From positions 5,187,001 through 5,251,000 of the forward strand of contig JAPYXD010000466.1 in the NCBI GenBank assembly GCA_030998225.1: a DNA stretch of 64,000 nucleotides. Reading direction: 5' to 3'. Under the pieces are notes generated by a model. It was not told where the DNA came from. It saw nothing but the letters and a program-made list of their open reading frames with translations, and made no database searches. This DNA comes from Diplolepis rosae (lineage: Eukaryota > Arthropoda > Insecta > Hymenoptera > Diplolepididae). Position 1 is the first letter of the stretch. Each line of letters opens with the position of its first letter. The translations under genes were made by a program, and so were the position numbers. Below are positions 35,290-47,225 of the stretch, in pieces.

Positions 35290-37110
35290 AAATCTTTATT
35301 AGATTTCTCCTAGGAAATATCCGCCTACATTATCAATATAAAATAATTTAAACCAAAAAAACCAATTTTTTAAAAGAAAGAAATATTTTTTTGAAAAAAC
35401 TGTAGATATTTTTCTTTTAAAAGATTTGTTTATTTAATTTAAAGGTTTGCCATATTTGTTATGATAACATATTTTTTAAACTTGAAACATATTTCATATA
35501 ATTAAATGTTTATTGGATTCCTCCTAGAAAATATTCGCTTGCATTATGAATATGGAATAATTTAGACTAAACAAACCATTTTTTCAAAGAAAGAAGTATT
35601 TTTTCGGAAAAACTGTGGTATTTTTCGTTTATAAAATTTGTTTATTCCATTTAAACGTTTGGCGTAGTTGTTATGATTACATATTTTTTAAACTTGAAAC
35701 ATATTTTCTATAGAATTGAAAATTTATCATTCCCGTTCTAAGAAACATTCGCTCTCATTATCAACTTGAAATGTATCATTCCAAACAAATATTCGTCCCA
35801 CCGTAGTATCCATTTTTTTCTATTCAACTGTTTGTCATAGTTGATATAAACATACATATAGGGTAAGTGTGCCAATTACTGCGGATCGAAAATCAAGACG
35901 GCTTTTAAAGTTAAAAAAAAAGATTTTGAGATAAAAAAGTCGTCACGAATTAATTTTTAAAGCAGTATTTGGTATTAAGTAAGTAGCATGCAGTCCTTAA
36001 ACCCTGAAAAGAAACCAGATTTACTTAGAAAATGCGAATCTAAAAAAAATGTTCCATGTAGGTATTACTGCGGGTTTGCATGAATTACTGCGCACCAATT
36101 ACTGTGGAAACCCCAATTTCTGCGCGCGTAATACTGCGATATTATTTTGAGTGAACTTACAATTAATTTAGGAGTGTTTAAAATTTTATTTAATCTCAAT
36201 TATAAAAAGTAAACACGACGAACCATTCGTAACAAATTAAGATTAATAATTTTATTAATTTTATTTAATTTAACTTAAAATTATATCACTTGAGTTCCTC
36301 TTGCATCTTTAGCAACGATTAAGGAGTGTTGAACATTTTATTTAAACTAAATTATAAAAAGTGAACATAAAGCATTTTTAACAAATTAAGATTAAATAAT
36401 ATTATAACTCTTATTTAATTTACCTTAAAATTATATTACTTAAGTTCCTCTTGCCCCATTAGCAACGATTTTGGAATTTTCAACATTTTGTTTAATCTCA
36501 ATTATAAAAAGTAAGCATAGCGAAGCATTTGTAATAGATTGAAAGGTTATGCAGTGCCGCCTGACAGATCGCAGTAATTCATACACCTATGAAAATCATG
36601 TACCAAATACTGTTTTGGTAAAAAAATGATTAAAAAATGTATTTTTTGTTATTTTGCATAAATATTTAGAAAAATAAAATATTTACTTTGCAGAAAGTAA
36701 TATCACAATAAATATTTTATTTTCAGAAACGGAATTATAACAAGTTATTCAGAACGCGTTCATGGCCTGTCAACAAATCTAAGCATTAAAACTATGGGAA
36801 TCGGGAATATGAGAGTTTCAAATTGCAATCAATTAGCTACAAATATCGTAACTATTGATAATTCGTTGATACTTATTATGCTTGGATTAGAAATTGATTG
36901 TTTTTAGTTGTTCTGTAGCGTTATATATCTTTAAAACAATGTATATCATTAGTTTTATTTGAAAGCGCAGTAACTGGGGCATCCACAGTAATACCCACAC
37001 TTACCCTACATACTTTCAAATGTGAAATATATTTCATAGGGTTGAAGATTTATCAGTCTCTTCAATGGAAATATTCGTTTTGATTCACAATATCAAATAT
37101 ATCATTTAAA
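35290..37110. repeat. tandem array of about 215 bp units, interrupted
   Basis: Similar blocks (TTTATTAGATTTCTCCTAGG, TTTATTGGATTCCTCCTAG, TTTATCATTCCCGTTCTAAG) begin near 35295, 35510 and 35727. A fourth remnant near 37045 lies beyond the element inserted at 35861-37006. Shared sequence includes ACATATTTTTTAAACTTG. Confidence 0.65.
35861..37006. mobile_element. GGGTAAGTGTG-ended element, copy 1
   Basis: The left end is GGGTAAGTGTGCCAATTACT and the right end CAGTAATACCCACACTTACCC-like. TA flanks both sides. AATTACTGCG / CGCAGTAATT motifs are repeated near both ends. The middle holds about three degenerate units of roughly 150 bp (TATAAAAAGTAAACACG, TATAAAAAGTGAACAT, TATAAAAAGTAAGCAT). A closely matching inverse copy lies at 56671-57848. 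No coding capacity, so non-autonomous, probably of a TA-targeting superfamily. Confidence 0.8.
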
Positions 37111-38666
37111 ACTTAATTCAATTATAATTAATTTTTTATTTTTCACTTAGGTTTTTTAAATTCAATTGATTTTACAAAAATTCAAACAGCAAAAGTCTTG
37201 ATAAATTTATAACATAAAATCTCAAAAATCTACACAAGATTTAGATTTTACATAAATTTCTTAGGAACAATAATAATTTGGAATTCACAATTGTATAATT
37301 TATATTTTGAAACTATACAACACAGAAAATAAAAGAATTTCCATTTAAATGTTTTTACACAAGATTCTTTTTTATATTAATGTAATTTTTGAATATATAT
37401 TTTAAAATTTAGTTTCATTAAACTTCATACGTATAGTTATAATAAAAATGTATACTAAATATTAATTAATAGTTATATTATATATTTATCAATAATCATA
37501 ATTATAATAATTTAAAAAAATGTTTTATGAATAATTTATAAAAATAGTTGATTTATTTTTACTTGAGTGAGGCTCAAAAGCTCTAGTCACGACACATTTC
37601 TCTCACAAGCTCTGAATAACTCTTGCAGTCACTATGTAAGAAAGTTCCAAATTTTACGTCTCAGGATTGTAAGCGAGCGTGTGCGTGATTTGACGAAAGC
37701 GTATCGTCCTATATATAAGTTTTAGTTATTAGGTTTATAATTGCGAAGTTGTATATTTAAGTGTATTTGTGATAGAAAATATGATTGGCTGCGACTGAAT
37801 GGTGTGAATGTAATTGTATGATGTTTATATATGTATGTATCAGATGACAAATGGCAGGTTCGAGGTAAGAATTTTTTTGTTATTTAAGAGAACCATGACA
37901 ACCTTTATACTTGACTCCTTACAATTCATGAAGTTTATATTACTTTAAATTTAAGAAATATTTCTTAAATTTCAAAACACGTTTATTCATATCAGTAACA
38001 TCTTTTTGACACAAATCTCTAACTTACCATAGGCAACATTATCGTTCTTTGCATCCATTATTACTCAATACACTTTACTACTTGACCATTTTAAACAGTA
38101 AATCACATCTTCGGAGCAAATAATTATTTAATCCTACCAAAAATTATCTTCTCATTTCAAAGAAATATTTCTCTCAATTTACAATTCGCTCATTACAAAC
38201 AAGGAATCAGATATTGGAATGGAAAACAAATTTACTTGAACCAATGCAAATTTTTTTGAATTAATGTATTGTTTCTTTGAAGATGCATCATATCATTTTA
38301 CATCAAAGAATTCACTTCTCTTATCAAATAATTGCTACACAATGTTAATAACATATTTATTCAATCTAATGAATATTTAATAGTACTAGAAAAACATTTT
38401 TTTGCTTTAATTATTCATTTTTTAAAGACAATAAAAATATTTCTTTGATCTAAAAAAATATTTATTCGTCACCATCCAGCTCAACCATTTATTTGAATCA
38501 AAGAAATATTCTTTGATTCGAATATTCTTTTTTCTCAGTGTCCCATTTATTCAAACAAAAATATTAACTTCGCCGCTTGAAAACCACTATGTTAATTTCT
38601 GATATGTAGACCCGTTTGGCTCAATTTGAAACGATATCATACTAAAATATAATTCATTTTTATGAT
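37111..38666. other. AT-rich remainder of the nested element and flank
   Basis: No gene. Positions 37390-37480 are the inverse of 22394-22560. The part near 38150-38540 carries CAAAGAAATATTTCT blocks of the outer MITE. Confidence 0.35.
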
Positions 38667-38915
38667 TTACTCTAACGAAAAGTCTCTCAGTGCAATGTCA
38701 ACGTTTTCTTCGTTCACAGCTGATCTCGGCCGACCCGAACGTCCGTCGTTATTTAAGTCTTGCCGACCTTCTTTAAATCGTCCAAACCACTCGTAGATAG
38801 TAGGAAGGAATAAACACTCGTTACAATAAACTTTTTGCATCATTTGATGCGTCTCGGCAGCTGTTTTATCGAGTTTAAAACAAAACTTGATATTGGCTCT
38901 TTGTTCAAAATCCAT
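38667..38915 (-). pseudogene. mariner transposase N-terminal fragment
   Basis: The frame from ATG at 38915 (MDFEQRANIKFCFKLDKTAA) has the mariner-type helix-turn-helix: WFGRFKEGRQDL followed by GRSGRPRSAV. Only about 82 residues remain. The second DNA-binding domain and catalytic domain are absent, and no inverted ends were located. It differs from the two other mariner remnants in the window, so three mariner lineages are represented. Confidence 0.8.
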
Positions 38916-39652
38916 TTTTCAACGCATGATTCAAACTTACTGTCATATTAGGCGCAATAACTAAGCTTCTATACATCTGAATGTCATGAAATTTTGACAT
39001 AACATCCATTATGTTCAGGACATTTGGCGTCTGAGCATTGGTGAGTGATGTCCGGGCATCGGGTACTCACCGATGTCGGTTATGATGTCGCCAGTTAACT
39101 TTGGCCAAGTGCACATTAAGGTGTTAAGAGTTTTTGTTATTTTATAAAGTGTAACGAATCAATAAATTCAATTCTGTAATTTTAATTAAATACCAAAACA
39201 GATGCAAACATGAAATCAATAATAGTAACATAAAATTCATTGAAAATTCGAAATTCATAAATATTGATTTGATTAAAATTTTATAAAAAATTATTCCAAG
39301 CGTCTTTATAGCCGTATATATTAAATGCTTCATAATTTTCTTGTTGTGTTTTATGACGTAGCATCAACTAAATTTTATATTTACAAAGAAAATTATTTTA
39401 AAATCAATAGCATCGATACCACACCGAAAATTTTTTTTTCCGAGAGTCAACTATCACCCATAGTTAAGTCTAACCTAGTTAAAATAACACGGATTCCTGT
39501 TTAAGAGAATCACGTACATACAGTTAAACAAACCAATATAAACCTTGTTACAGAGAAATAAATAATTCTAGTTCTATTAACAATCAAATTCAATTAATAT
39601 TGCTATGCTGTTATTACAAAACTCCGCTGTAAAAAGAATATCTTCTGTATTT
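38916..39652. other. non-coding DNA with MITE-like motifs
   Basis: Positions 38995-39085 contain alternating ATGTCC/GGACAT-type words (GTGATGTCCGGGCATCGG, CACCGATGTCGG) like those at about 41.1 and 42.0 kb, probably a fragment of that family. The rest is AT-rich. Confidence 0.3.
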
Positions 39653-40811
39653 CGATACCCACGTTCTAATATGTCGTATCCTACAAAATTTGAGAAATTG
39701 ACTTTTTTTGAAAAATGGATTAATAATAATGTTTTACAGCTTGTATTAAAATCTTGGGAGTCAAATTGTTTATTTAATATTTTAAAATAAATATTCTAAT
39801 ATGTCGTATCCCACATGCCGATTTTCACGAATTCTAATATGTCGTATCCCACATCCATAGATTAAGTCAGCGCCAGCGATGTGACAGTCAATTTTTGTTT
39901 TGTAATTAGTCTTAAGTTTATTTTAAGAAATTACTTAATAAAATGAGTAAGAAGGTAATTACAAATAATATTTTTACAACTCCAATTAAATCTAGAGCAT
40001 CCGCTGAAACCTTTGTTTGTAGATCGATTAAAAATAACTAAAAGTAAATGGCAACAATTACAGGCATTAAAAAAAGTGTTGCTGAGAGATACACACTGCT
40101 TCTATGATAATATAAAATATATTGATGATACTGACTCTGCTTCTGACCAATCTCCATCAATAAAAAATTTGGAAGCCGAGAGTAAAAATATAGTTAAGGT
40201 AACTGAAAAGACTAAGAGTAAGAAACGAAAAGCTATAATCAAGTTAATCTTGGTGTTAATAGCAAAGTACTGCGTACTAATAATAGATTTATAAAACCTG
40301 AAGATAATGATATTAATTATAAAAAAAATTGTGATAACACCAGACGAAAGAGGACAAGAAATTTTCAACAATCTCAGCAAGAAAATGTACCTGAAGTAAA
40401 AAAAAAAAATTAAAAGTACTTAAAATGAAAAAAAAAATGTTTTAAGCAATATTAAAGATAGTAAAAATAAAATGTATCAATAATGTTATATTATAATAAT
40501 TATGAATTAAACAATACAAAATAAGAGAGAAATGTTATGTATGGGATGAAACAATATTTAATTATAAAATGATTAAATCAATTTCTTTTCTAAAATACAT
40601 TTTAATTTTTTCTTCTTGCGTGACCCACATAAATATCATAAAATTTATTTAAATAATTTTTTTTGCTTTAATTATTATCATTTATGCATTTTTATGAACG
40701 TATAAAACAAAAATTTGTTTACATTTATTTATTTGTGCTAGCAAGACGTTTTTATCGTTTCCTGAAAAATTTTCCAAATGTGGGATACGACATATTAGAA
40801 CGTGGGTATCG
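39653..40811 (+). mobile_element. internally deleted copy of the 47.2-50.5 kb transposon
   Basis: The ends CGATACCCACGTTCTAAT and ATTAGAACGTGGGTATCG are inverted, and ATTT flanks both sides (4 bp target duplication). The left subterminal region has two more ATTCTAATATGTCGTATCCC motifs. ATGAGTAAGAAG|GTAATTAC (39943) matches the first exon and intron start of the longer copy. Sequence then jumps to the 3' part of the gene (DRLKITKSKWQQLQALKKVL, SASDQSPSIKNLE) with a frameshift after KSKKRKA. About 2 kb is deleted relative to the longer copy. It cannot make transposase and would depend on another copy. Confidence 0.9.
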
Positions 40812-42135
40812 ATTTATTACTTTTTCACTGTGTAAACAAAAATTTATTTTTGTCAATAATTCTTTAAGACTCACTTTTATCAATATAAATTTTGCTCTAG
40901 TAGATCATAAACGTAAAGTTGTTTTTTCGTGCTTTCTTTGTTTTTCTTATTAAACTTGAACTTTGTCATTTCAACTAGGATTGCAAAGTTGGCGCCTGTC
41001 CTAACTAGGCAAAATAGTTGATTCCTTGTACACGGGTACAAGGAATTTTTTTCGGTGCATTTTTTATTTTGGCGCATCTTACTCGTCGCGTCATAGACAT
41101 CGGCAAGTAACGTTATGCGCAACTTTTACCAATGCTCGGACATCAAACACCAATGTCCAGCGCATCGTTCACTAATGCACGAAATACACGGAAAACTTCA
41201 CATTGTTACGACAGCGCTACAGAAATATTAATTTTTCTAAACGCTATGTGAGAACTATGTATCTCTATTAGAATGATATTGGAGATGTAATACAGCGAAA
41301 CTCCCAAAATAGCCTCCGTAACGATACAGTTTCGCTCTGGTAGCAGTATACGTATCTCTACGGCAGCCACAAAAAATGGAGCGCTCTGACGCCTATACAG
41401 TGGAGCTGTAACAGCTCTACTGTGTTGTTGCCATGCCTACACGTAATTTTGCGCTGGCTATCTGCGCAGGTGAATTCGTGTAACCTCAAAAGTTGCTTAA
41501 TTTTGACATGGTGGAGTTCCAGTGAAATTGTTATTTGAGCTACCAATTTGATAAAAATTATTAAAAAATTGTCATCTAAGCTTTTTTCTTTTTACACATT
41601 GAAAATTATGCTGAAAAAATATTTTACGCGACACGTAAATGCGTATATTGTTCTCTCAACTATTTAATTATTAGAGCTGAGATCCTTATACAGTGTATCG
41701 CGGTCGTAGCAAAACGTATCGCTCTGGTAGCGACTAGCGACACCGTATTTTATAATAAGTCTATAGCGCTGTCACAGCGCTATGTGTATACTTGTGACCA
41801 CGATTCTCTTTGTATCGTATTAAAAGCGATACCATAACCTTGTGACCACTCAAATATTGCTACGACAGCAATATGAAGTTTTCCGTGTATCGAAGAATCG
41901 TGCCTATAGTAAAGTGGTGAACAATGTATCGCACGTTATTAAAAAATGCGTAGATATCGCAAGCTGATCTCCGGACAGACGCCAAATTTAATGTCCTGAA
42001 CATTGTGTCGCAATGCACGGGACATTGATAATCGATGTCCGGATATTGTAGACCGATGAATTGTTTTTAGTTTTTATCTGGACATCTGTCAGCAATATCC
42101 GGACACTGCCCACCAATGTTTACTTTTCTCCGTGT
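40812..42135. repeat. MITE-like region interrupted by another MITE
   Basis: Words such as ACACCAATGTCCAGCGCATCG (left) and ATCGATGTCCGG, GACACTGCCCACCAATG (right) flank the element at 41186-41888. The right end reads TTTTCTCCGTGTAG. This looks like one older palindromic element split by a younger one; its left end is not certain. Confidence 0.4.
41186..41888. mobile_element. about 700 bp MITE with ACACGGAAAACTTC ends
   Basis: Left ACACGGAAAACTTCACATTG and right GAAGTTTTCCGTGT are inverted. Interior inverted words include GTTACGACAGCG / TGCTACGACAGC and CGTATCGCTCTGGTAGC near both sides. No coding capacity. Confidence 0.65.
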
Positions 42136-43654
42136 AGAACAATTAAACCACTTTTCTGTTAGGATACATGTTTTTTCAACAAAAATATTTGAATACTAGA
42201 ATTCGTATAGTAGTTTTCAGCTATTTTTTCATAAATAATCGTTTTAAGTTTTGTATTATTACCTACTTGCATCCATCTTTTCAGTTACACTTATACATGA
42301 GTATGGTCTAGTTTTTAGCTTAGGTATTTCAAAATTTACGTGCTAGAATTCAATATTAATTCCCAAGAATTTTGAAGTGTTTTTATCAAAAAAACTTCTG
42401 TATAATTTTATTCAAATTTTCTCGTGTTTTTATTTTTTTACAATATCGAATTTTACTCTAAAATAGGTCAAATATGTGCAATATTTAATAGCTACTTTAT
42501 ATGTTTTAGAAGTAAAAATTACTGATGATAAAACTATTTTGTTCAGTCATCTTCACTGATATAATCAGAGAAAGTTTACTGATTTAGATTTAGAGAATAG
42601 TGGCCATTAGATACTGGAAGCGTTTACACACCTATTTATCTTACGAGCTTCAGACTGATATGTACTGTTATATCTTCTTATAGCAAACCCTTAATTTAAT
42701 GTTTTATCCAATTCAGGCTTTAGGAATGGATGATATCATTTGAAAAAAAATAGATTTTCTTGACTTGACCTTGATAAATGACCCTTAAGCAATGATTATG
42801 GCCTTCATTTTATGTCTTCATCAAATCACAATAACATTAGTCATAAACATTCCATGGTGTTTAGATTTGCTTACGAGATTATTCTGTTTTATTTTAAATA
42901 ATAATAATATAAAATAAAAAAACATAATTGCTATATTGGATATAAGAGATGGAAGGACCAACTTTGGTGTATGTTCTATCTAAAAAAAATTTAAATCTGA
43001 AAAATAAGATGTATTAGAAAGGAATTTGCCCTGATTTTTTCTATAAATATACATGACGATTTGAACGTCTTTTTCCACAATGAAAAACATCTCTTATTAC
43101 ACTCAGAGAAAGTATTAGTCGTGGTTACCTATTTTTTATTGTAAAAAAGAGTCACAAGTATGTTTTTTTAGTCTGTATCGTCTAAGCACCTTAGTTCTTA
43201 CAGCAATATTAACTGAGTAGCAATGATTAAAATTTTTGGTAAAACTTACAAAACTCGATTATTCGGTCCGTTTTGTAGCCGCGACTATTTTCATGCATTC
43301 CCACATTGTATCGAGCTTATAATAGATGTTACCAATACGTTTTTGTAAAACTTACTAATTGCGTTAATTGCTTTTACTATTTGTCCAATGTCCAGTGTAG
43401 TTATTACAAAAATATATATTTTTTCGACATAACGGTGAAAAGTTGTATCAAAAACTATTCCAATATCTTAATTAGAAACTGATTAATTTTTTTCATCCAT
43501 ACATGATTAAAATAGTAATTGCAACATTGAAAAAAATGTTAAATTTACCATTCTATCTATTTTATTTTTGTTAATGTCGATGGGAACTTTCTTAGGTTAG
43601 AATTGTTTAGGAGAAAAACTTTTTTAATTATTGTTTTTCAAAATGTAACAAAGG
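42136..43654. other. AT-rich non-coding DNA
   Basis: Nothing can be supported beyond an ACTCAGAGAAAGTATTAG motif near 43100, which resembles the CAGAGAAAA motif near 44044 and may mark element ends. Confidence 0.3.
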
Positions 43655-44008
43655 ATGATGATTGTTGAGAGGTTTTTCATCAAAAACTGCACAACAGTTT
43701 ACAATTATACTTTAAAATTACCATTATTCAATTCTTCGCATTTTGATGAAGAACAAAAACAACATTTTAAGAAATCAATATATGTAACGATTTCAAAACG
43801 ATTCAAAACAGTTGATAAGCAGGTGAAACCTAATTTGTCTGTACAATTATTTCTTGAACTTTACTATTACCAAAGAATTGCAAGTCATGTTTACACACGA
43901 AATATTGCATACGGAAATAAAATATTTACATTCCTCAAAATAAATGAATTTGATCAATTTTACAAAAAAATTAGTAGCATTTACAAAATTTTTGGTACTG
44001 CTTACTAA
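43655..44008 (+). CDS. 117-codon open frame, unknown
   Basis: An AT-rich frame starts MMIVERFFIKNCTTVYNYTL and ends KIFGTAY. It is lysine-, phenylalanine- and tyrosine-rich with no recognised domain, signal peptide or splice context. In DNA this AT-rich a frame of this length is unusual but not improbable. It lies between two CAGAGAAA-like motifs (about 43100 and 44044) and could be an element fragment. Confidence 0.12.
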   Translation: MMIVERFFIKNCTTVYNYTLKLPLFNSSHFDEEQKQHFKKSIYVTISKRFKTVDKQVKPNLSVQLFLELYYYQRIASHVYTRNIAYGNKIFTFLKINEFDQFYKKISSIYKIFGTAY

Positions 44009-44081
44009 AAATATATAGTTGTGACCTTTTAGTCAGCACACCCAGAGAAAAAATTCTCTTGATTCAACAAAATCGCTTTAT

Positions 44082-44613
44082 TTAAGGTGGCTTCGGCGTT
44101 TGGTGTCGTATGAAGTGAGGGGCACCGTGAGGGCACGTGTTACATGAATGCTCATTGCTACTTATTTTTTTAATAATTATATGTATTATAGTAACATCTG
44201 AGTAGAAGGGTGAGAAATCGCGGAAATGTCCCCAGAAAAAAGCGATAGTAACAATTTATTAGTTTCACCTCGAGGCAATTTTTATATTCTGTACTTTTCT
44301 CGAAATTTTCTCTTGATTGAAGTCGTCAACCCTTTGTTTTTATAATACTAATAGATTCCTCGAAATCGAAAGTACCAGTATATATTTGATTTATGGGGAC
44401 TTGTGATTTATTCCGGAGTTTCGCCGATTTTGATGAGGAATCCCATAAGACTGCGTGTTAAACTGACATTTTTTCGGTAGCGATTTTTTCGGCAATGACA
44501 TCGTCAACCACGGTATTTCTATTTTTCAAATGAATCTAGCATATTTTATTAAGATAATCTCTAAGTTTCAGGGCATTCTGTAATTTTTTTCAAAAACGTC
44601 GAAGCCACCTTAA
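44082..44613. mobile_element. MITE with TTAA target duplication
   Basis: TTAAGGTGGCTTCGGCGTTT at the left is mirrored by AAACGTCGAAGCCACCTTAA at the right, so the GGTGGCTTCG ends are flanked by TTAA on both sides. TTAA duplication is typical of piggyBac-type elements. The interior of about 500 bp has no transposase. Confidence 0.75.
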
Positions 44614-45482
44614 CCTCATTCCGTTGATTTCAGAAAACGTTTTGGTTAAGTGAACCAAATTTTTGTTCAGTTGAATTAATACAAATTTTTGTGTTGAATC
44701 ATTTCGTTAATATTAGAAGATATTTTATTGATTATATTAAATTTTTTGGTTGAATTTACGAAATCTTTCAAGAGAGCATTTTATTAGAATAAACTTTGCA
44801 ACATTTTAGCGAAAAACCAAGATTGACGTTCTATTGTGCTTGATTTATATTTTTAAAAGCCGTTTTCAAAATAAAAATCGGACCACCTCTGCGGCAAGCA
44901 GACATTTTACAATTAACGCATGAAATAAATTAAAGTGTCAATAGCGCGGAAACGTATTATCTTAAAGTGTTCTTTTTTTTATACATTTGAAGAGCATAAA
45001 GTCGGATACTTTTCCACCAAACCTCAACCTGAAAAGTTAAAAATTAACTGAGATATTAATTTGTTTAACAAAAGCTCAATTTTCCGAATTTTCTCCGCTT
45101 CTAATTATCCAATCAGATCGAACGGGGGCTCATTTTGTTCGCAATTCAATTTTCTACGACTTTTCAATTAATGTCATTAATATTGGGTAATTACCTTTAA
45201 TGTTATAAACAAAAAACTAAAAAAGTGCGATTTTTTGGTCTTAAATGTTAATAAAAAATTTATAAATCATATTTCGTTGTCCAAAACATGACACAATTAC
45301 TCTATAACCAACCTCTCTTCTGATGGCGCAGTCCGTTTTCTGAAATAAATAATGTCATGAATCATTCATAACAAATTCCCTGTTGCTTGGTCTACAATAG
45401 AATTATCGGATTGCATTGAGCTTTTGCATAATTTATCGGAGCCGAAAAAGTAACGACAAGTTCGTTAAGCAGCCACATCCGA
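44614..45482. other. non-coding DNA, R-repeat piece at right
   Basis: From about 45340 the sequence (TCGGATTGCATTGAGCTTTT, GCCGAAAAAGTAACGACAAG, GCCACATCCGACCAAAATTG) belongs to repeat R and forms the left half of the target of the next element. Confidence 0.5.
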
Positions 45483-45491
45483 CCAAAATTG
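45483..45491. other. 9 bp target-site duplication, left
   Basis: CCAAAATTG here is repeated exactly at 53857-53865. The uninterrupted R copy has a single CCAAAATTG in the same context (about 4366), which shows that this is a duplication made on insertion. Confidence 0.85.
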
Positions 45492-45904
45492 ATCCCTGTG
45501 AAGCTGTACCTACACTATTAAAAAAACAACTTTTTTATTAGAGTTCTGAGCTCCTTTAGAATAGTTCTAGAGTTCCTGATAGTTTTTAAAAATATTTCCG
45601 GGGTTTACATGCCTCAAAAATCAGATTTTCAAAATGGGGGGCTAAGTTCACGCTCCCCTCCACTTTCGAAAAATATCAAATTTTTTAACAGTTCTGGGAA
45701 GATTTAACATAGTTCTAGAGTTCCTGACGCTTTACGACAATAGATCCGTGAATTTCCGGGCACAGTGAACTTTCAAAAAAAAAATTCCAACCCCCCACTT
45801 TTTACATATTCACTTTTTATTGATATATTTCTGTAGTACTCCAAGAGTTCTAGAGTTCTGTGCAACTCAAATTTTGAAAATTTTTATTCCCAAAAAAATG
45901 CGGA

Positions 45905-46395
45905 ACATCAAAGTTGACCAAAAATTTTGAAAATCAAATTTTGAAAAGTTATAAGAGTTCTGGTCAGAGTTCTGTTCCCCCTCGGGATAGTTCAACAAAA
46001 AAGCCCTATAACATTTTTCTCTCAGGTCAAAATCCAAAAAGCTATAACACTTCAAAGTTGACCAAAAATTTTGAAAATCAAATTTTGAAAAGTTCCATGA
46101 GTTCTGGACAGAGTTCTGGACAGAGTTCTGTTCTCCCCCGGAACAGTTCTACAAAACAAACCCTATAACATTTTTCTCTCAGGTCAAAATCCAAAAAGCT
46201 ATAACACTTCAAAGTTGACCAAAAATTTTGGAAACCAAATTTTGAAAAGTTCCAAGAGTTCTGTTCAGAGTTATGCCCCCTCCCCCCCGCCCCTGGAATA
46301 GTTCTACAAAAAAGCCCTATAACATTTTTCGCTCAGGTCAAAATCCAAAAAGTTGTGGGACTTCAAAGTTGACCAAAAATTTATAAAATCAAGTG
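45905..46395. repeat. left subterminal tandem array (about 155 bp units)
   Basis: CCCTATAACATTTTTC recurs at 46004, 46161 and 46315. Units contain AAAGTTGACCAAAAATTTTG, AGTTCTG repeats and TCAGGTCAAAATCCAAAAAG. Inverse of the array at 52750-53500. Confidence 0.8.
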
Positions 46396-46569
46396 TTCTG
46401 TTATGATTTAGTTTTTCCAAAGTAAACTTTATTCCTAAAAATCATCCTGTTTTATTAATTAATACCTTTTTCTTAAAGAAATTGTGATCATCACAGATAT
46501 AATTTACCAGTTATACGAAATAGTAATTCAAAGTTGATCAATTGCAGAGTATTTGCTTCACTTAAATGA

Positions 46570-46915
46570 TTGAGCCAATTTATTTATGTACCATAATTTA
46601 AGGCTTATTTAAGGCTCTCGAAATATCATGTACCGGAAGTCGTAAAATTATTTTTTTCAACATATGTGTTGTGCTAGCTTAACGTTATAAAATATTCGGA
46701 AATCAATAGAACAAAATGATTAAACAAATCCATTCTTATAGTATAATTTACGGCTCATTTTAGGCTCTCGAAATACGATAAACCGGAAGTCGTAACATTT
46801 TTTTATTTTTTTAAGATATGTGCTGTGCTATCTTAAGTTATGAAATATTTGAAAATCAATAGAACAAACTGATTAAGGCAATTTATTCTCATATCATAAT
46901 TTAAGGAGGTCCGAT
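46570..46915. repeat. 150 bp direct repeat inside the long-TIR element
   Basis: ACCGGAAGTCGTAA occurs at 46632 and 46782, with matching flanks (GGCTCTCGAAATA, TGTGCTGTGCTA-like, AAATCAATAGAACAAA). Two to three degenerate units. Confidence 0.65.
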
Positions 46916-47225
46916 ACAGAGGAATGTAATGTAAAAATTGAACTACGCATGCGCCTATTACGATACAGCGGAGCGTAATCTTCTTATTCTTCTTCTTCTC
47001 ACAGCGTTGACACCGTACTGACAAAGCCTTGTACATTTGAACTGCACATGCTCAATTACAACAAGCTACTACTACACAAGATCGATAAAATCAAAATGGC
47101 TGGGAATAGTCACGAAATGTCAAGTGAGATGGGCGATAATCACGGCAATTTCGACCTTTTTAGATTGGATTCGAGTGTACGCATAAAAACTCGTATATGC
47201 GCCAAAGTCAGATAAAATAGAATAT

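Larger units (their letters stand above)
32843..38540. mobile_element. CACTGAGAAAAA-ended element with nested insertions
   Basis: Left CACTGAGAAAAAAGATTC and right CTTTTTTCTCAGTG are inverted. Both outer parts share the CAAAGAAATATTT / AAATATTTCTTTG block vocabulary of this MITE family. The 5.7 kb size comes from later insertions: the copy B element (33156-35052), the GGGTAAGTGTG element (35861-37006) and a tandem array of about 215 bp units. Flanking TC on both sides could be a 2 bp duplication. Confidence 0.55.

Noticed and set aside
45867..46168. Small proteins with FENQILKSSKSSGQSS repeats (also near 53.1-53.5 kb)
   Set aside because: Translations of the subterminal tandem units, seen on both strands at both ends.
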